Positions 10,991 to 27,842 are shown, counted from the stretch's first letter. The stretch is DNA of 64,000 nt from Tetragonia tetragonoides (GCA_038025085.1 CM076147.1:41848766-41912765), one strand, 5' to 3'. Notes: generated by a model not told the origin, from the sequence alone. Made by a program: numbers and translations.

Positions 10991-13900
10991 ATCTATGAAT
11001 CTACTATTACACAAAAGCCGCCCTATAATTGTGGGGGGAAAATAAACTTAAAGGAGTTGGACAATACTTGCTTATCTGTCTCTAAGCACCTATTAAGAAG
11101 CTCCTGAGAGGTCATAAATATATATACACCTGTAAGAGAATAGAAGGACATGAGAGATTTAGAATCTAAAGCATGGACCACAAGGAAATGAAAGTAACTA
11201 TAATTAATTAGAAGCTGCTGAACGGAGAAAATGATAGGGAGGGAGAATTGAACCTTAGGTGGTTCTAAAGTAGATTCTCAGGTACAAAAGTAAGATTTGC
11301 CAGAAAATTATTGTGGCTGCTCTAAATTTCCATTATAATTATATTTGTCAGTTTAGTTATGAATGAGTCGCTCAAAGTCACCAAGAGGACTAGGACATGG
11401 TCCCCTGAAATCTCATGAGAAAACTGATAAATTCTCTTCACTAAAATCTCCAAAGCAGAAGCATCTTCTATTTTCAGCAAACACGATTTGAAATCTAATG
11501 CATCTGACATTGGTAGGCCTACCATAACTTTTTACATGCAGACAGCCAAACAAGAAAGTAAAGGACCAACTCACTTTGGTTTACCTCAGGACCACGTCAG
11601 ATTGAATTTGGAAACCTCTAACTCTAAGAACACCATTATGCCAACATAACTTATCCAAATTATGAGTTGTCAGAGGTTATCAAAAGTTTTTGGTAACCTA
11701 ATCCTTTTACTCTTCCTGTAAACAACAGAAAATCATCATCAGTTGACTCAAGCATGAACAGAAAATAAAACCATACACAGAGAATTTATAACCCATGAAA
11801 TTTCCATTTGTATGTGAACAAAATGATAAATGTCTACATGTGAGAACGTGGCCATCATTTGGTAAACAATGAATTTGGCAGTAGTATAAAACACATCCAT
11901 TACTACTGGGAACCATACTGTAGTACATTAAAAAGGTGCCTTAATAAAAACTTGCCTCAAGTAGAATTACATGTATAAAACAGCTCAACCTTGAAGAAAG
12001 GATAGAATATGCTTGTATGTATTCCGACAAATACAGCTATAAGATATTGCGTGATGAGATATCTCGCAATATGAGAAATACATTAGGTCATCATAAATTG
12101 TCAAATTCATCAACTTTTAGTTGCAAGTCACTTGTTGCAAAAAGAGCAAAGGACCTCATGATTCGGAGAAGATAATGTATTGACTTCAGCGGGAATCAAA
12201 ACTTAAAATAATGTTTGAATAAATAGTTTAGAAGCTTAAAAAGCTTATGACTTGGCCTTTAATGACGTACCCCCCTTTGAAGTTTATAGTCAGATGGTTA
12301 ACAAATATGTATTTTAAAGACAATTTGCTTGCCTGCTACTGATTGCTGTATTACTGTCATTTCTTTATCTAATAGATCAGCTTGCTTAATATAAGAGTTC
12401 AATTTAATACTTTCCATATCTCCTAACCAAACAATGGCTGAGATCAAACCCACTTGTATGTGAAATAGAAAGGCGCTGATCTTGCCACAAACAGTACAAA
12501 CACATGGGAGCTGAAGGGGAAAAGCTCACTGTCAAATATTTCAGAGAGCTTCAAGATAATCATATAAACCAATTAGAACTTAGAAGCACAAGCAAGAAAA
12601 GGTCAATATCAAGGTAGAGTAATTTGGATTAGTTTACTTATTGTAATTTTTTCTTGAAGTGTTTATTATGCATTTCAGAAGCTTCTCACTTTATTTCTAA
12701 CCTCTAGTATGACATGACTCCTGTACTCTGTTGTTCTTGAATGAAGTTTTCATCTTTTATTCAAAGTTCTTCATTCGTAATCTTTGCGTAACTTGAACAA
12801 AAGACAATTCCATAACCATTCACCTAGAAGTTTATGACATTTGCAAAGGTGACAGAATAACTCCAGTAACATCAGGTAATTATCACAACAATCAGAATTA
12901 CAGTTATTAATAGATTTAAAACATTTTTCTAGTCATTGACTTTTCATCTCTTAATGACAGTTTTTAGTTGAAAGATTTTATTCATTATTTTTCTCCCTTA
13001 AAAAGATTGTGTCATTATTACGTGGAATATTAATTAAATGCACCCTCTACTTCTCTCTCCCCTCTTCCCCAATTCTCTCTCATATATATCACTAAACCTA
13101 CTCCCCGCTCATTATTTGTTGGGTATCTATCAAGTTCGTCTGTGACCTCATATGTGAAGCTATACAAGCCACATGGGGATGACTAGCATCAGCATGAACC
13201 AACCATATTTCAATATACCCCTCCAATCCACATACGTAGAATGTATAGGAGGCATAAAACAAAAGAATAAGAAGAAAAACAAAACTGCTTTAAACAATAA
13301 TACATAGATGACAGCATTGACAAGGATAATAACCTGCCGCCTGTTCCAACAAAAAGATTAAATATGTGGGCATTTTGTGGACGTTCTCTATTGTTGTGAC
13401 AATACATATCTATGTTTGTTTTTATTGAAGTTAGAGCAAGAGTTAGAGAACCTAGAGCGATGGTTAAGGGTCTCGTTTTCAATGACATGATGTGGTGAAT
13501 TCTCCACAGTTTTTTTTAGGCTTGGCTTATAGGCTAAATCAGACGTCTCAACAGACAATCATTTACTTCTTACTTTCTGTGCACAGTTACACGAGGTACG
13601 GCTATATGTACATTTTGAACCCCTAAATCCTGTTAGAGGAAACAGCTTCATGCAACATGTTCTGTTTGGTTTTTCCTTCACCAGTGGTCCAACCTTTGCT
13701 ATATGCCCTTCCAAAAAGGGCATCGAATTTTATGTCAAAGTCTACAGATTCAATTCTAGTCTAATTGTGAGCATATATGGGGTCATGGTTAGAGAAATGG
13801 CACTTTCAATCCCCACTCAACTGTGTAGGTGGAGCATTCAAGCATGTGTGTCCAACAATTTCCTAGCACATGCCGCCACATGTGGAGTTGCAGAACCAAA

Positions 13901-16900
13901 CGAAATGACCTATCATATGTCCGTTGAGAACTTTGCTGAAACTGTATGAAACAAGAAAAGTGGTTCTCTCAGGAGTTTTCACCTTCTTAGTCATAATATA
14001 ATTTATCAGGTAAAGGGCAGCCAGATTTCTGGTCTGAATTTTGGGTTGGGAAACCCTGAACAGTAGAAGTGTGTAAAAACCTTAAAGAAGTTAACCCACA
14101 AGGAGATTTCATAGCTTTAGTACGTTTATAACTTCTAGGAATAATGTTTGTCTGCACAATTTACACTCCTACATTTAACTGGCTTGATGTATCAGAAGTA
14201 CAGATTTATCTTGACCGTGCCAATCCAAAGAAAGGACTATGTGAATATCTATGCACTTAAAGAGTGTTAATTATCTCCCTATGGTGGTAAGTCTGTGTTC
14301 AAGACTCCAAGGTTGATCTCTATCTATTCCTAATAGCAATTCTGAGTTATAGTCTCTATAGTTGAGTGCCCCAACATGGTGATTTTGGCTAAACTATCTA
14401 TCCAAAATATTATGCCGCTGTCTCAAACGTCTCATTGGTGTTTGCAGGATTAAAACAAGAAAGAGGACAGTAAAACATGATAAATACAAAAATAATGCCC
14501 ACGGCCCACCAAGAGAAACCCACACTTTAGCATGCAAATTGCAATGGACAACAGTGAAAACCAAACAAATCAATAGTTAACATCAAATTACAGATTATCC
14601 AAAAACAGAGGCACAAAAGAACCTCAGGAAACAAGGAACCAAAACTCTCAGTATATAGCTGATGCTTATTTTGGTTACTTTCTCAGTTGAAAACAAAATG
14701 TCAAAAGTGCAGGACAAGGGACTGGCCGGGCTCTTTCATTGGCTCAAATATCAATAAAAGAACAAGTAGAGATGACAAAATAACAACGTTGTAATTCTGG
14801 AAGGCTTAGGAAACCAACCTTTTGCCCGGATGTCATAGTGACAATACATTATATGTAGACGATCCTTGAGGTACGGATCACATTGAGCAAAAGTAGAGTG
14901 CACATGATGCATGGTTGATCTGTCTTTTTCTTCACATAGTCTGTATGTCCTGCATTAAATTCAGCCTTCAGTATAAATGATTTGGATCTACCTGGATTTG
15001 TACCTGATTTACAAGGAAATATGATCAGGTCATCACAAAAACAACATCAAGAGAGGCAAATGGCTGCTAGTATAGAAAGTGTGGCATGTTTTACATTGCC
15101 GCGGTCAAAAGCTCAATGAAAATGGTACCCGGTTCACTTGGAAACCCTGGATTTGGAAGCTCAATGGTACCATGGATTTGAAAGCATGAATGATACACAA
15201 AGTCTACAAACCAAATTAATAACATACAAAACTTTCTATCCATGTGAAACCAAACCAAGCCTTTTCCTGCTAATTTTGCAACAGTGGCAATACAGAAGTT
15301 CAATAAAAAGCCCAGAGATTCCAGATGCTGGCAGAGCTCCCTCTTACCCACCCTAAGTATTCTTGATTTTTTTTTTGATTTTTTTTTAGGTCTGAACTGT
15401 GAACAATTTCTTGAAACCAGGCCTCACGTTTCTGAACGTAAGGAAGGTTATGATATTTAAGTCTTTGGTAGAAGATATTCACAGAAAACCCTGTATTCAA
15501 ACTTACATGGATGTAATTAACGAGAACTGAAAAATCTAAACTTTGCACATATATGTTTTATTGCTATCAAGACATGCAGCTGAGGCTAATGTAAATGTGA
15601 ATCTGTATGCAAAGAATTTCATAAGTCCTAATTGATCATTATTATCAGTCAGTAATGTTGATTAAAGTGAATTTTGTTGACAGTGAAGGTAAGGTGAAAT
15701 GCCGCATGCTTCATGCATCCAAATGACAAAACGATGTACCCAGAACAGCAGAAGTTAATCTTCAAAGGGAATAATAAATATAAATAAATAAGGAGGAAAA
15801 AGAAAAAGGACAAGGGAAAGAAGAAACTGGAAATGAAAGGCCACAAACTCTAGGAATAGCAGAAACATGTCTCATACATGCCAACTAAATGAAATCTGCA
15901 TAGTGACATTCATATTCATGACTAGAAGTAAATCCTAGACAGGGCTCCTATGCAATGTTTAGTAACCTAAAAGTGTAGTACTGTAACTTCACCAAAAAAT
16001 AGTCCTTCAGGCAGGAAAAGCTTAACCACAGCTAAGAACCAAAGCAACTAGCAACTACAGGAAAAATGTCAATATTTAAATGTCAGTGACTTAGCACTAT
16101 TGCTTCTAACAATGTGGAATGTGTGCAGACTTGATTCAAGTTCTTTTAGGTCCATATCCAGATCTTTATTGACCCCCCCATCTGAGAAAACAACTGTGTT
16201 CAAATGAAATTTTGGAAATTGTTGCTGACAGGAAAAGAAAAAACAAAGGACAGTTACGGTTTTCCTACCACAGTGAAAATTATGAAGGTGACAGATAGCT
16301 TTGACCCTAAGTGCCAGACTTAATTATTGTCATAAACAGGCTTTACATCCAACCATATTAACAGTCATCTAAGAAAGAGAAGTGCAGTGCTCCAGTCTCC
16401 CGCCAAAGCAAGATTTGGGGAGGGTCATCCAAAGGATACATTGTCACCCCCAGTTTTGTAAAGAACCTCCTGGTCACAACAAGGCATCTCACCATTCTCA
16501 AGTCTTCTAAAGTTTAAGTCTTTGACATGAACCAGCTAGTTCAGCAGATGCATGTTTACCAATTTTAAGAGCTATACTTCACGGTATTAGTACTAGTTCT
16601 ATCCTTCTAGGTACTCAACGAAGCTGTCCCTAATTTGCTTCTTTATAAGTTGGCCTTCAACTGTGCAGTTGAACAGAGTATTTGGATTTCACTTTGTCTT
16701 CAGTAGATACAGGTATAATTGAGTACACTTAGCTGAAGAATCATCACAGACACCAGCTGTCTTTTTCTCTCTTTCTTCCCCTCCCTCCCCCTCTTCCAAC
16801 TTGAGTAATCCATGAGGATCACTTTTTTTACATCACAAGTTTGTATCTTCTATAAAATGCACTACGAAGGGAGGATGACACATGAAAAGTGAAATATGAT

Positions 16901-16954
16901 GATTGGTAACATGAAATGTTTAATATAGGTCAAAAAACATCACAACTCACATGC
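10991..16954. other. Long spacer or leader-intron region of copy 1
   Basis: No coding region is supported over 6 kb. CTCTTACAG on the minus strand near 11131 could be the 3' end of a leader intron of the gene at 9945-10990. Near 13040-13110 there is a CT-rich tract followed by CATATATATCAC, which resembles a core promoter on the plus strand, but no coding exon follows. The rest is AT-rich and featureless. Confidence 0.35.
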
Positions 16955-19390
<2,436 letters not shown>

Positions 19391-20219
19391 TCAACAGAAG
19401 TTGAATAACATAGAAACAGGAACTAAGCAAAGTCCCATTTTCCTTAGTCCTGCACATTTGATTTCGTTCTCGATAAAGCTCAAGTGCATTGCTTCTTCAG
19501 TTTGGTCAGAGGTTACTTTTCCCTGTAAGAACAAATATAAAAAAAATGGTTCAATTAATACACCAAGAAATGAGATTTAGTATCACTCAAAGCATCTCAT
19601 TGTTAATTATTCTTGCACAAGATACATGACAGACTCCCAGAACTTCTATATGTACCTGAGGAAAGCTTCTGTAATCATGCTTGCCTAGTTGCTCTGGTTG
19701 CAAAGTATTCAAATCACAATCTGTCGGTTGAAACTCTATGTAAGAGTGCTCTAAGTTTTGCACCTGCAACTGCAAGAGTGATAAATATCAGCAAAATGCA
19801 AATTACCAGTGTTGCACGAAATGCCCTGGGAGGTTGGTGTACAGAGAGAGGTACTGGAAATCAAGATAAAGTTCAGAGATTAGCCTTCTCCCTACCTTAG
19901 AAGTAGAAACAGGTGAGCTTGCAGTGTCCTCCAAATCATGATCAATATAAGTTGCTTTGCTTTTCCTCCTTTTAAAGATGGATCTAGCTGATGCAACATG
20001 ATCGTCATTGGCACATATCTTTATAGCCATACAAACAGCATCAGGAGACATTGAAGAGCTCTCGAAGCCAGAACAGACAGCACCATCTTCTATATTGCTG
20101 CTAGTGATGAAGTCGTCAATATATAAAGACCAACTACTATCCTCTGAGGAAATCTCGAGTCCAGCAACTGAATAACAATCTTTGAACTTGTAATTTGTGA
20201 AGCTCATAGAGTCCTCCAT
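19391..20219 (-). CDS. SOFL/VUP-like small acidic protein, copy 2
   Basis: Three exons (20219-19896, 19763-19656, 19522-19391), phase 0, encode 187 residues. The plan matches copy 1 at 9945-10990: EDSSWSLYIDDF at residues 26-37, SSSMSPDAV near 59, basic FKRRKSK, LEDTASSPVSTSK at the end of exon 1, EQLGK...FPQ at the end of exon 2, and LRKMGLCLVPVSML at the C-terminus. Compared with copy 1, the SGWT core is changed to SSWS and SMVSD to SMSPD, so the two signature motifs have drifted. Copy 1 has an extra 21-residue exon. The second exon has a tandem 3' splice site (TTGCAGTTGCAG) that could add Leu-Gln. A splice acceptor near 20273, just before the ATG, implies a spliced leader; the first leader exon might be at 26017. 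The function is as uncertain as for copy 1. Confidence 0.68.
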
Positions 20220-23200
20220 TTAACCACCAAGTACAGAAATAGGCAGCTTGAAGGTTGTGAAGTATGGGTAACCTGCAAAACCAGAGCTCTTTTTATAAGA
20301 GGAGGAAATTTGTGTAGGGACCACAAAGGGATATAGTATAGAACATCAATTACAGAGAAAGAGAGGGGAAGAGTGTGTGCTTGACCTTATCTTAGGTTAG
20401 ATTCTGGCCCACCAAAGATTTGCCACGTTTTGTTTAGAGAGCACTTGCTTCCCACTAAAACAAAATGAGACCTGGGAAGATTTGATAAAATCTCATGACA
20501 CTGAGTCATTATCCCCACACCAAAGCATATTCAACAAGCCCACACTGATCTGTTGAGTGATTTGTGCAGACCATAGGTATAATTTGACATCTAAGGTTTT
20601 CAACAGCACGTGTACTTATCAATTATCAAATTCTTACAGAAGAGGCATAGAAACCTTATTTGTCAAAGCTTTAATTCTGTACAGGTTTTTAAATGGTTAA
20701 GCAAGCAGTTTGGTCAGACACTAGAAGATGAAGCAACAAAACCGGTGTTATGGAACATAAAACTAAGGCAATTGCAGGGGCGGTTCTGTGTACATCGGCA
20801 TTCCCCCAACCAAGGCAAAGATAATAGATAAACCAACCTAGATGTAAACCTCATGACAGGCATAGGGTAAGTATTAGTATGGTTAAGATTTAAAGCAACA
20901 TACATCCTTATGCAAAGAGTAAAGACCAGGTACGGTAATTATAAAAAAAAAAAAAATGACCAGGTAAACTATTGGGTAAGAATCAAAGTCTTCAACCATT
21001 TAAAATTAAATCCGATACAAGAATTAACGGTTAGCCACCCCCTACACTCCCTGAGGAAAAAAGGCTCTCCTTCCATACCGTTCAATGTGAAGAGCACACT
21101 CCAAGGTCAAAGCAGGTTACTTATACTTAACTTTTCGTTCAAGTATGTAAATCTAAATTCAGAAAATCTTATTTTTAAGATACAATCTAGTAAGTTTTTC
21201 AATGCTTTATTGTTTCTAAATTGGATAACTTTACTACCTCTTGATATTAAAGGACTAACCATCTGACAATTTTGAATTTTGAGTTTTCACATAATGATGG
21301 AAGATGTATATTAAAACCATTGGTACTTTATACAGATTCAGAGTTGTCCACAACTATTTCTGTATTGCTTAAAATATACATGCTGCTACAAAAATTTAAG
21401 AAGTCTTCTCCAGTCTCATCTTGACTAACCATTCAGTCAAAAACCTTAAACTTACAAGCTACTGCAAACATTATGCTATCCCCTCAATAAATTGCCAGCA
21501 AGCAGGCTACCCATTAGACTTAGACATGTCAAACTAATTAATATTGAGCCGGCCCCTGAAGCAAGCTAGACCACATCAGTTGACAAGGACGACTTATTGA
21601 ATTTCGCAAAAATCAAACATAAAGAAAGGCGGAACAGATACAGTATTCATAGATTATGCCTGAAAAGTGTTCCAACAGCATAAATAGTATTTTATCATTT
21701 GGGATTTAATGGCTATTAGTCTTGTTAAGTTCTTCATTTTGTTCATTATAAAGATCCGCAAAATCTCTCAGAGAAGAATTCAACTTAACATATCTGATAT
21801 GCCTTACATGACTTCAACAACAACAAGAAGAAAATGGCATATATCACAATTTTGCCACTTGCATAAGAGGAACAAAAAACACCAGTGAGGATTCCAGAGG
21901 TTAATGAAATTTGAGGTAGCTCTATGTTCTATAATATCTCAGAGGTACACTACAACCTGAGAAGTGTAGTTTGCTGTTATCAGCTAGCAAGGTTTCATTC
22001 CAAAACGACTTAAGAGTTAGTATTTGAGAAGAGAGTCAACAGACCATGCGGAAAATCCCAACCTGGTCGTCTACCTTTTTTTCCCCCTTTTTCATTTAGG
22101 TTTGTTGTCAAATGCCAAAACTAAGACTAAGACTCTCCCAAAATTAGCAAACTTGACTTTTCAAAGTTTTAAGGATTGGAATCATGTTGTTACTGTTACT
22201 CAAGTTTGCTTATCTAATTCCTTTCAGATATTAAACGAATCTTGAGGTATCTGCTAGTAATTTCAGGAACTCTTGATATTCATCCACAAAATAATTAGAT
22301 CAAAACATTCAGCAGGATCCAACAAAGTGTTTTTCCGCATGTGCTAGTCATGGAAAACCATAAATGTCAAAGGTTTAGAGACAAAATAGATGTTATTGAC
22401 ACCACTTGGGGAAACGCGTAAATGACCAATTAATATCAATCCTGTAATTTTAAAAAGTTATTCCCAATAGTTTTTCCGGTAAATTAGCGGATGAATACGC
22501 TAATCAAACAAACTGTTTACCAACACTAGTATTTGACTATTGCTCTAGCCAAACCTGTCACCAAGAAGCTCTTCAATCAATCTTCTCTTTAGCAAACCAC
22601 GACTCAGAAACATTTGGGAGCAATTTATTTTGGAGAAAGGAAATGGATCCTCTCTATTACACTATTTCCCACAATCACCCATTACCCCTCTAGATATTTG
22701 CCATATGTCAAAATTTTGATTATTTTATTTAAATTTTAAATAAGTATACTGGTAGACCTCTAGAAAAGTAAAGCTGTAATTGTGAAGAAACGAATAATCT
22801 TTGACAAAAGCCTTCAGAACTAGCCACAGAATTCGTATTTCTGCTCGATAGTCATATTCAATCAATACCAAAACTACTATTCTCTGGCTATTCTAGCTTC
22901 TACATATTAAAATCATTTTCCAGATTACATTCACATGGCGACTGCGGGGCAAAAGATTTCACATATCCTATTAATTGTTGGAGCAGAAACTTGGCTTCCA
23001 CTAAGTTTACATTATCTTCGTATGTTTCTTTCCCAACCCAACTATCCTACATGTCATCACACCTGCTCTTTGATCTTTTTTGGTTGGCTATATATCAAAT
23101 TTCTGTGTTTGACCAGAAATAAAGGCCCTAACTAATCAATATGGTGTCGTAGCACTAGCCTAACAGATTCTTCAAAATCTTCATCATACAAGCAGAAAAT

Positions 23201-26016
23201 GTAAGCAACGTAAAAAAAATGAAGAAAAGCAAATTGGAACATACATACATAATAGATAATGGGTAGACATACCTTCCCCCACAACAGGAGATACATGGAC
23301 GATGGACATTTCGTGGAGTTCCTCCACTGTTTACAGAATACCATTCCCATGTTGGAGCAAAAGACCCAGCAAGTTATTTTTATGACATGGAGAAGTGAAA
23401 TTCATCCCTCCTTGGGTGGGCTCCCAAATTCATCAATAGTTCCATTGAGACTGCTCTTACACTTCGTATAAGGGCTGCATGATCTCAAACTTTATTATTT
23501 GCGTTTCATCCAAGCAATGTAAATGAAAAGTCTTAATTAGAGAGAGAATGACTTCACCTTGAAGCTCCAGCCCCCAATCAAGAGAGCCATAAGACTCCAA
23601 CAAATGCACCCGTAGCAGATGGCAGCAGAATGTAGAGTCAATGAGAAAAAAAAAAAAAAGGAAATCAGATTCTTGGGAAAGCTAATATGAAGTATATAAC
23701 AGTATAAAAGTGGACATCCCTTGAATTGCTTACTCCAACTGGCTAGACAACAATAGAAAGGTCAAAAATGAAGTTCTTGTCCTGCAAGGTGATTTGGGAC
23801 TTTCTATTTTAGCTCTGTTATGCTTTTCACAAGGCAAGCTACATCAAGTTTGTTCAACAATGAGCACAGTATATCGAACAACAATCATACCACCCTTTTC
23901 TGTATGGCCAACATCCCCAAGCACGCCTCATGAGTAAAGAGTCCAATTACATATTGGAGCTTCATAAGAAAAGTATAAAACAAAAAATAAAAATAAGAAA
24001 ACGTCTAAGCAGCTTCAATTTGACAAACTGGTCTGAACATAATTGAAGGAGAAAAGTCAGAGTTTACAGCATGAATGAGCTATAATATATGCATCACCAG
24101 GACAGGTTACACATAATCTATGAGGCACACCTATACTTGCATAAACCCCCTATTCAACTAGCGCAAAATAGGCATATTTGAAAACCTCCAGTTTGCTCTG
24201 TGGAAAGAAGGGGGGATGGGGAAGAGACCAATCAGAAACTCATTTAAGGGATGACCTGCTTCACAATCTTCAACGATAGTCTGGAGAACATCGACACAAC
24301 ATTTCTAATGTACTCTATCTGTGTCACCATTTTGATATAAAATCAACACATTTATCCAATGAACGCTTATCATGAGAATATGACACATGAGCTAGCAAAG
24401 TATAACGCAAGAACTCATAAGTTGCTAGCTAAGTGAAGCTGCACAAGTATTCAGATATTAGCAAGCTAAAAAGAACGATGAGCTACATAAGCAAATGCTG
24501 GCCTTCATGCCACTGACAACTAAATTCTGCAATCTGGTTGTACTCTTTCTATGATTAGTTAACTAGTTTAGCTCAACTTCCAGGTAGGATTACTAGAATA
24601 TACATACATAAAACATTTTTGATGGCATAGTAGTCATTGACTCATTGTGGAAGCACCATTTTCATCTCGCTTAGTGAGAGAAGCGCCCACTGAAGCATCT
24701 GGAATTATGACAGCCTAGGATAAGTAAGGTAATAATGGAGCAGTCAACCACGTTGTGGAAAGGAGGTATTCCAACCCTTTCGAAACATCTCATGTAAAGT
24801 AAACTGGCATGCTGGTAATTGGCAATATCAAACTAAAAATTCAACTATCACATGGAAGCTATTAGAAATCAATAAGTTAAAAGTACAGCCTTTATTACTT
24901 AGTTCAAAAAAAGGTAAAAATAAACATAGCTGTGTCCTTTGGAGTAGAGTACTTCCATTAGAGAATAATGCACTACGTAGTCCATAGATAAGATAACTAT
25001 TTAAGTTAACTTGCCAAAGAGATGCCCTTCACAAAGTTCTGATGGAAGGTTTGGGTCCTAAGAAATTTATGACTGATTACTAATTCCCAAGGGCACAATC
25101 CACTATCCGCTATTGAATCCCCAGACCTTTCTTCCTCCTTGCTCTCGTCTGATCACAGCTAGGTAGCACAAACACAACACAGGCACGAGGACGACACAAA
25201 CACAAAAAAGTGTCATTTAGGGCGTAGGTCTACCTTCTTGAGAGCTTCAACTTATGGCTCATTTTGCCTCATAAACACCCTTTCCGCCACCTCCTTATCC
25301 CATTTTCAGCTTCAAGAAGCGGAAGCTTCAAATTGGAGCATGTGCTTCTTCGCCCTCTAGAGTCTAGAGGATGCTTTTAGCTTCTAAGAAGCGAAATTGG
25401 GGATGAGGAGGCGGCAAAAGGGGTGGTTTACAAACAAGTTTCATGCAGCGTTTCGCCCACACAACACCACACCTTTAAGGGATGTCTGCCTCTCCTAGGA
25501 TCACAGTACATGAGCCTTTATTACCAATTATTCACTTCACTTTATCCCTTTCTCATACTATACCAAATTCATTTAATACCTAAAATATTGCTCACTTATG
25601 CCTCCAAGCATGATATTTACTGGGGAAGACAGACCCTTTCAGCTATTCGAACCCAGCCAGCAGTCCACCACCCAGCATGAAAAATGAACAAAGAACAGCC
25701 CAAGAGATTTAAGCAAACAACTTCTTGTGTATCCATGTATCAAATTTCGAATAATTCAAAGGTTTATACCTACCAATTGCTTAAAATAACCATCAGAAAC
25801 AAGAAGAGCGGCAAAAAATTGAGCTTGGATTCAAGAGATCAATCTCATATTCGGTTCAATTTACTACAAAGCAAATATTTTAACAGGACCATTGCAAATT
25901 GTTCGATGAACATACACGGATTAACATTATTATAAAGAAGAATCTAGGGTTTCGGTTCTAGAAATTTGCAAAAATACTCGATTAAAATAAGTGAAAATGC
26001 ACGTTTGCACACATAC
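20220..26016. other. Long non-coding stretch, possible leader intron of copy 2
   Basis: I find no coding region here over 5.8 kb. The minus strand has a splice acceptor (TTTTGCAG) near 20273 and a plausible leader exon with an AAAG/GTATGT donor at 26017, so the stretch could be one large leader intron of the SOFL/VUP-like gene at 19391-20219. Short A-tracts (20940, 23645) are the only notable patterns. Confidence 0.35.
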
Positions 26017-26260
26017 CTTTGCATCTTCGGTAAATCTTCCTTGAAATAAATACAAAATTCTGAGATATTAAGATTACTTATATTTCTTGCTAGGGTTTCG
26101 CGCCTCGAAAACGCAAATTGAATTTGCAAAACCTAACTCCTAAGATTTGTGTTTCAGAGTCTGCTAGGGTCTTTTCTCCCTGTAGCCGGTGGAAATTACT
26201 TTTCTTCAATACTCAATTTTAAGAGGGAAAATCAAACGTCTGAAGTCTGGACCTTTAAAA
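26017..26260 (-). other. Candidate 5' leader exon
   Basis: On the minus strand the stretch reads through GCGAAACCCTAGCAAG and ends AAAG/GTATGT, a strong 5' splice site. CGAAACCCTAG-type sequence is common in plant leaders. No coding exon is attached nearby; the next start codon on this strand belongs to the gene at 20219. The upstream boundary is approximate. Confidence 0.35.
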
Positions 26261-26310
26261 GAAACGAAAAGGTGCGTCCTTGTTTTTTCACCCTGTGTTT
26301 GACTTTACAT

Positions 26311-26791
26311 CACAAACTAATTCCCAAATTAGCTTCGGTTCAAAACTATTTCCCCACATATACACCACGTAGGATCGGACTGTGACCTGGAAGCAAATTT
26401 AATTTTTTTTTTAGCGAAAGGCAAAGCCGCTGTGGGCCACAACGGCTTACCTAAGCAGCTGTGGCCCACAGCGGCTTTGCCTTAAAAAAAATTGGCAAAG
26501 CCGCTGTGGCCCACAGCGGCTTACCTAAGCAGCTGTGGCCCACAGCGGCTTTGCCTTTCGCTAAAAAAAAATATTAGTGATCGGACTGTGGCCTGGAAGC
26601 AAAAATTTTTTTAGCGAAAGGCAAAGCCGCTGTGGGCCACAGCTGCTTACCTAAGCAGTTGTGGCCCACAGCGGCTTTGCCTTTCGCTATAAAAAAAAAT
26701 TAAATTCGCTTCCAGGCCACAGTCCGATCCTACGTGGTGTATATGTGGGGAAATAGTTTTGAACCGAAGCTAATTTGGGAATTAGTTTGTG
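26311..26791. mobile_element. Foldback element with nested GC-rich palindromes
   Basis: A 481-bp block whose two ends are near-identical inverted repeats of about 180 bp, both opening CACAAACTAATTCCCAAATT. Inside, the phrase AAAGCCGCTGTGGGCCACA and its complement recur, each palindromic, and ATCGGACTGTGGCCTGGAAG occurs three times (once with A for G). It has no coding capacity and is GC-rich in an AT-rich setting. The ends do not show a clear target duplication or the start of a known MITE superfamily. It lies about 50 bp upstream of the candidate leader exon at 26017-26260. Confidence 0.85.
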
Positions 26792-27842
26792 AATGATGTA
26801 TATTTGAGGAAATCACACGACTTTACAACCTGTTCTTTTTTCTTTACTTTATCACCGACTTTACACTTTTTAGTTTCTCTAAGAAAATAACGAATTGAAA
26901 ATAAGAAATTGTTAAAACACAAAAACAAAAACTTGTTTAGGTCGTATGATAACTTTTGGTAAGACAGATGTCACTTTTTAGAGAAACAAGGGTTACGACT
27001 CATAATAAAATAGTGACGTCATTTTTCTGTGAGTTAGTCTCACAAGACTTGCTCTTGTTGAAATATGCAAATTGATTAGTTTTCTCTTCCTTTTGAAATC
27101 CGAATCACACCATAAAAGTATTAACAGTTTTATATCAATTTTTTTCTTTTAATTTCTTTTCACATTGATGCCTCTTCATACGAGATTTTTTGTTTCTTTA
27201 TACTTGTGCAATCAATGCTCAAGCGTTTTCTATCCCTTGGGCCTTAACCAGTAACAACAATGATGGATTAAATGCACAAAAGGGTGAGACATCAGATAAA
27301 ACACCAACACCAAATAGGGTAGAAGATATTTAAGTTATACTCCCCCTGTGATATCAAATTTCAGGTAACGCAGCAATATATGACAATCAAATTTTTCCAA
27401 AAATCACTTTTTGGTTTCAAATTTTTTACTTCAGTTTTTAAAATAAGTGAATTTTTTTTATCAACTTCACTTAGAATACCTACAACAGGGAACGGGAACT
27501 GGCGTCCGGCAAACAACCTCAACAGGTAGCGGTAGCCCTCAATTCAAAAACCCATATTCATCACCCCAATTCCCATGCGTTTCCCTGTAAGTCCAACAGC
27601 CTCAAGGCCGTCAGGCCTCAACCACTAAAAATAATCAACTCCGCTTGTCGGATCAAGTAGTCCTGAGAATGAGAAATCATTGAACCACAACTACCAATTA
27701 CTTCCATTAAGTTTATGCTTCGCATGCTCGAGTTTCACCTCATCATACAACTGCAATAGTATTGTAACACATGTACTTCAGAATTTCAACTGAAAGAGAT
27801 CACGACAATTTTCTCCCTAAACATATTATTGTGCATCTATCA
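26792..27842. other. Spacer downstream of AP5Z1
   Basis: AT-rich to about 27450, then a more GC-balanced stretch (27480-27660). The sequence nearest 27842 is likely the AP5Z1 3' UTR. Nothing else is recognised. Confidence 0.4.
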
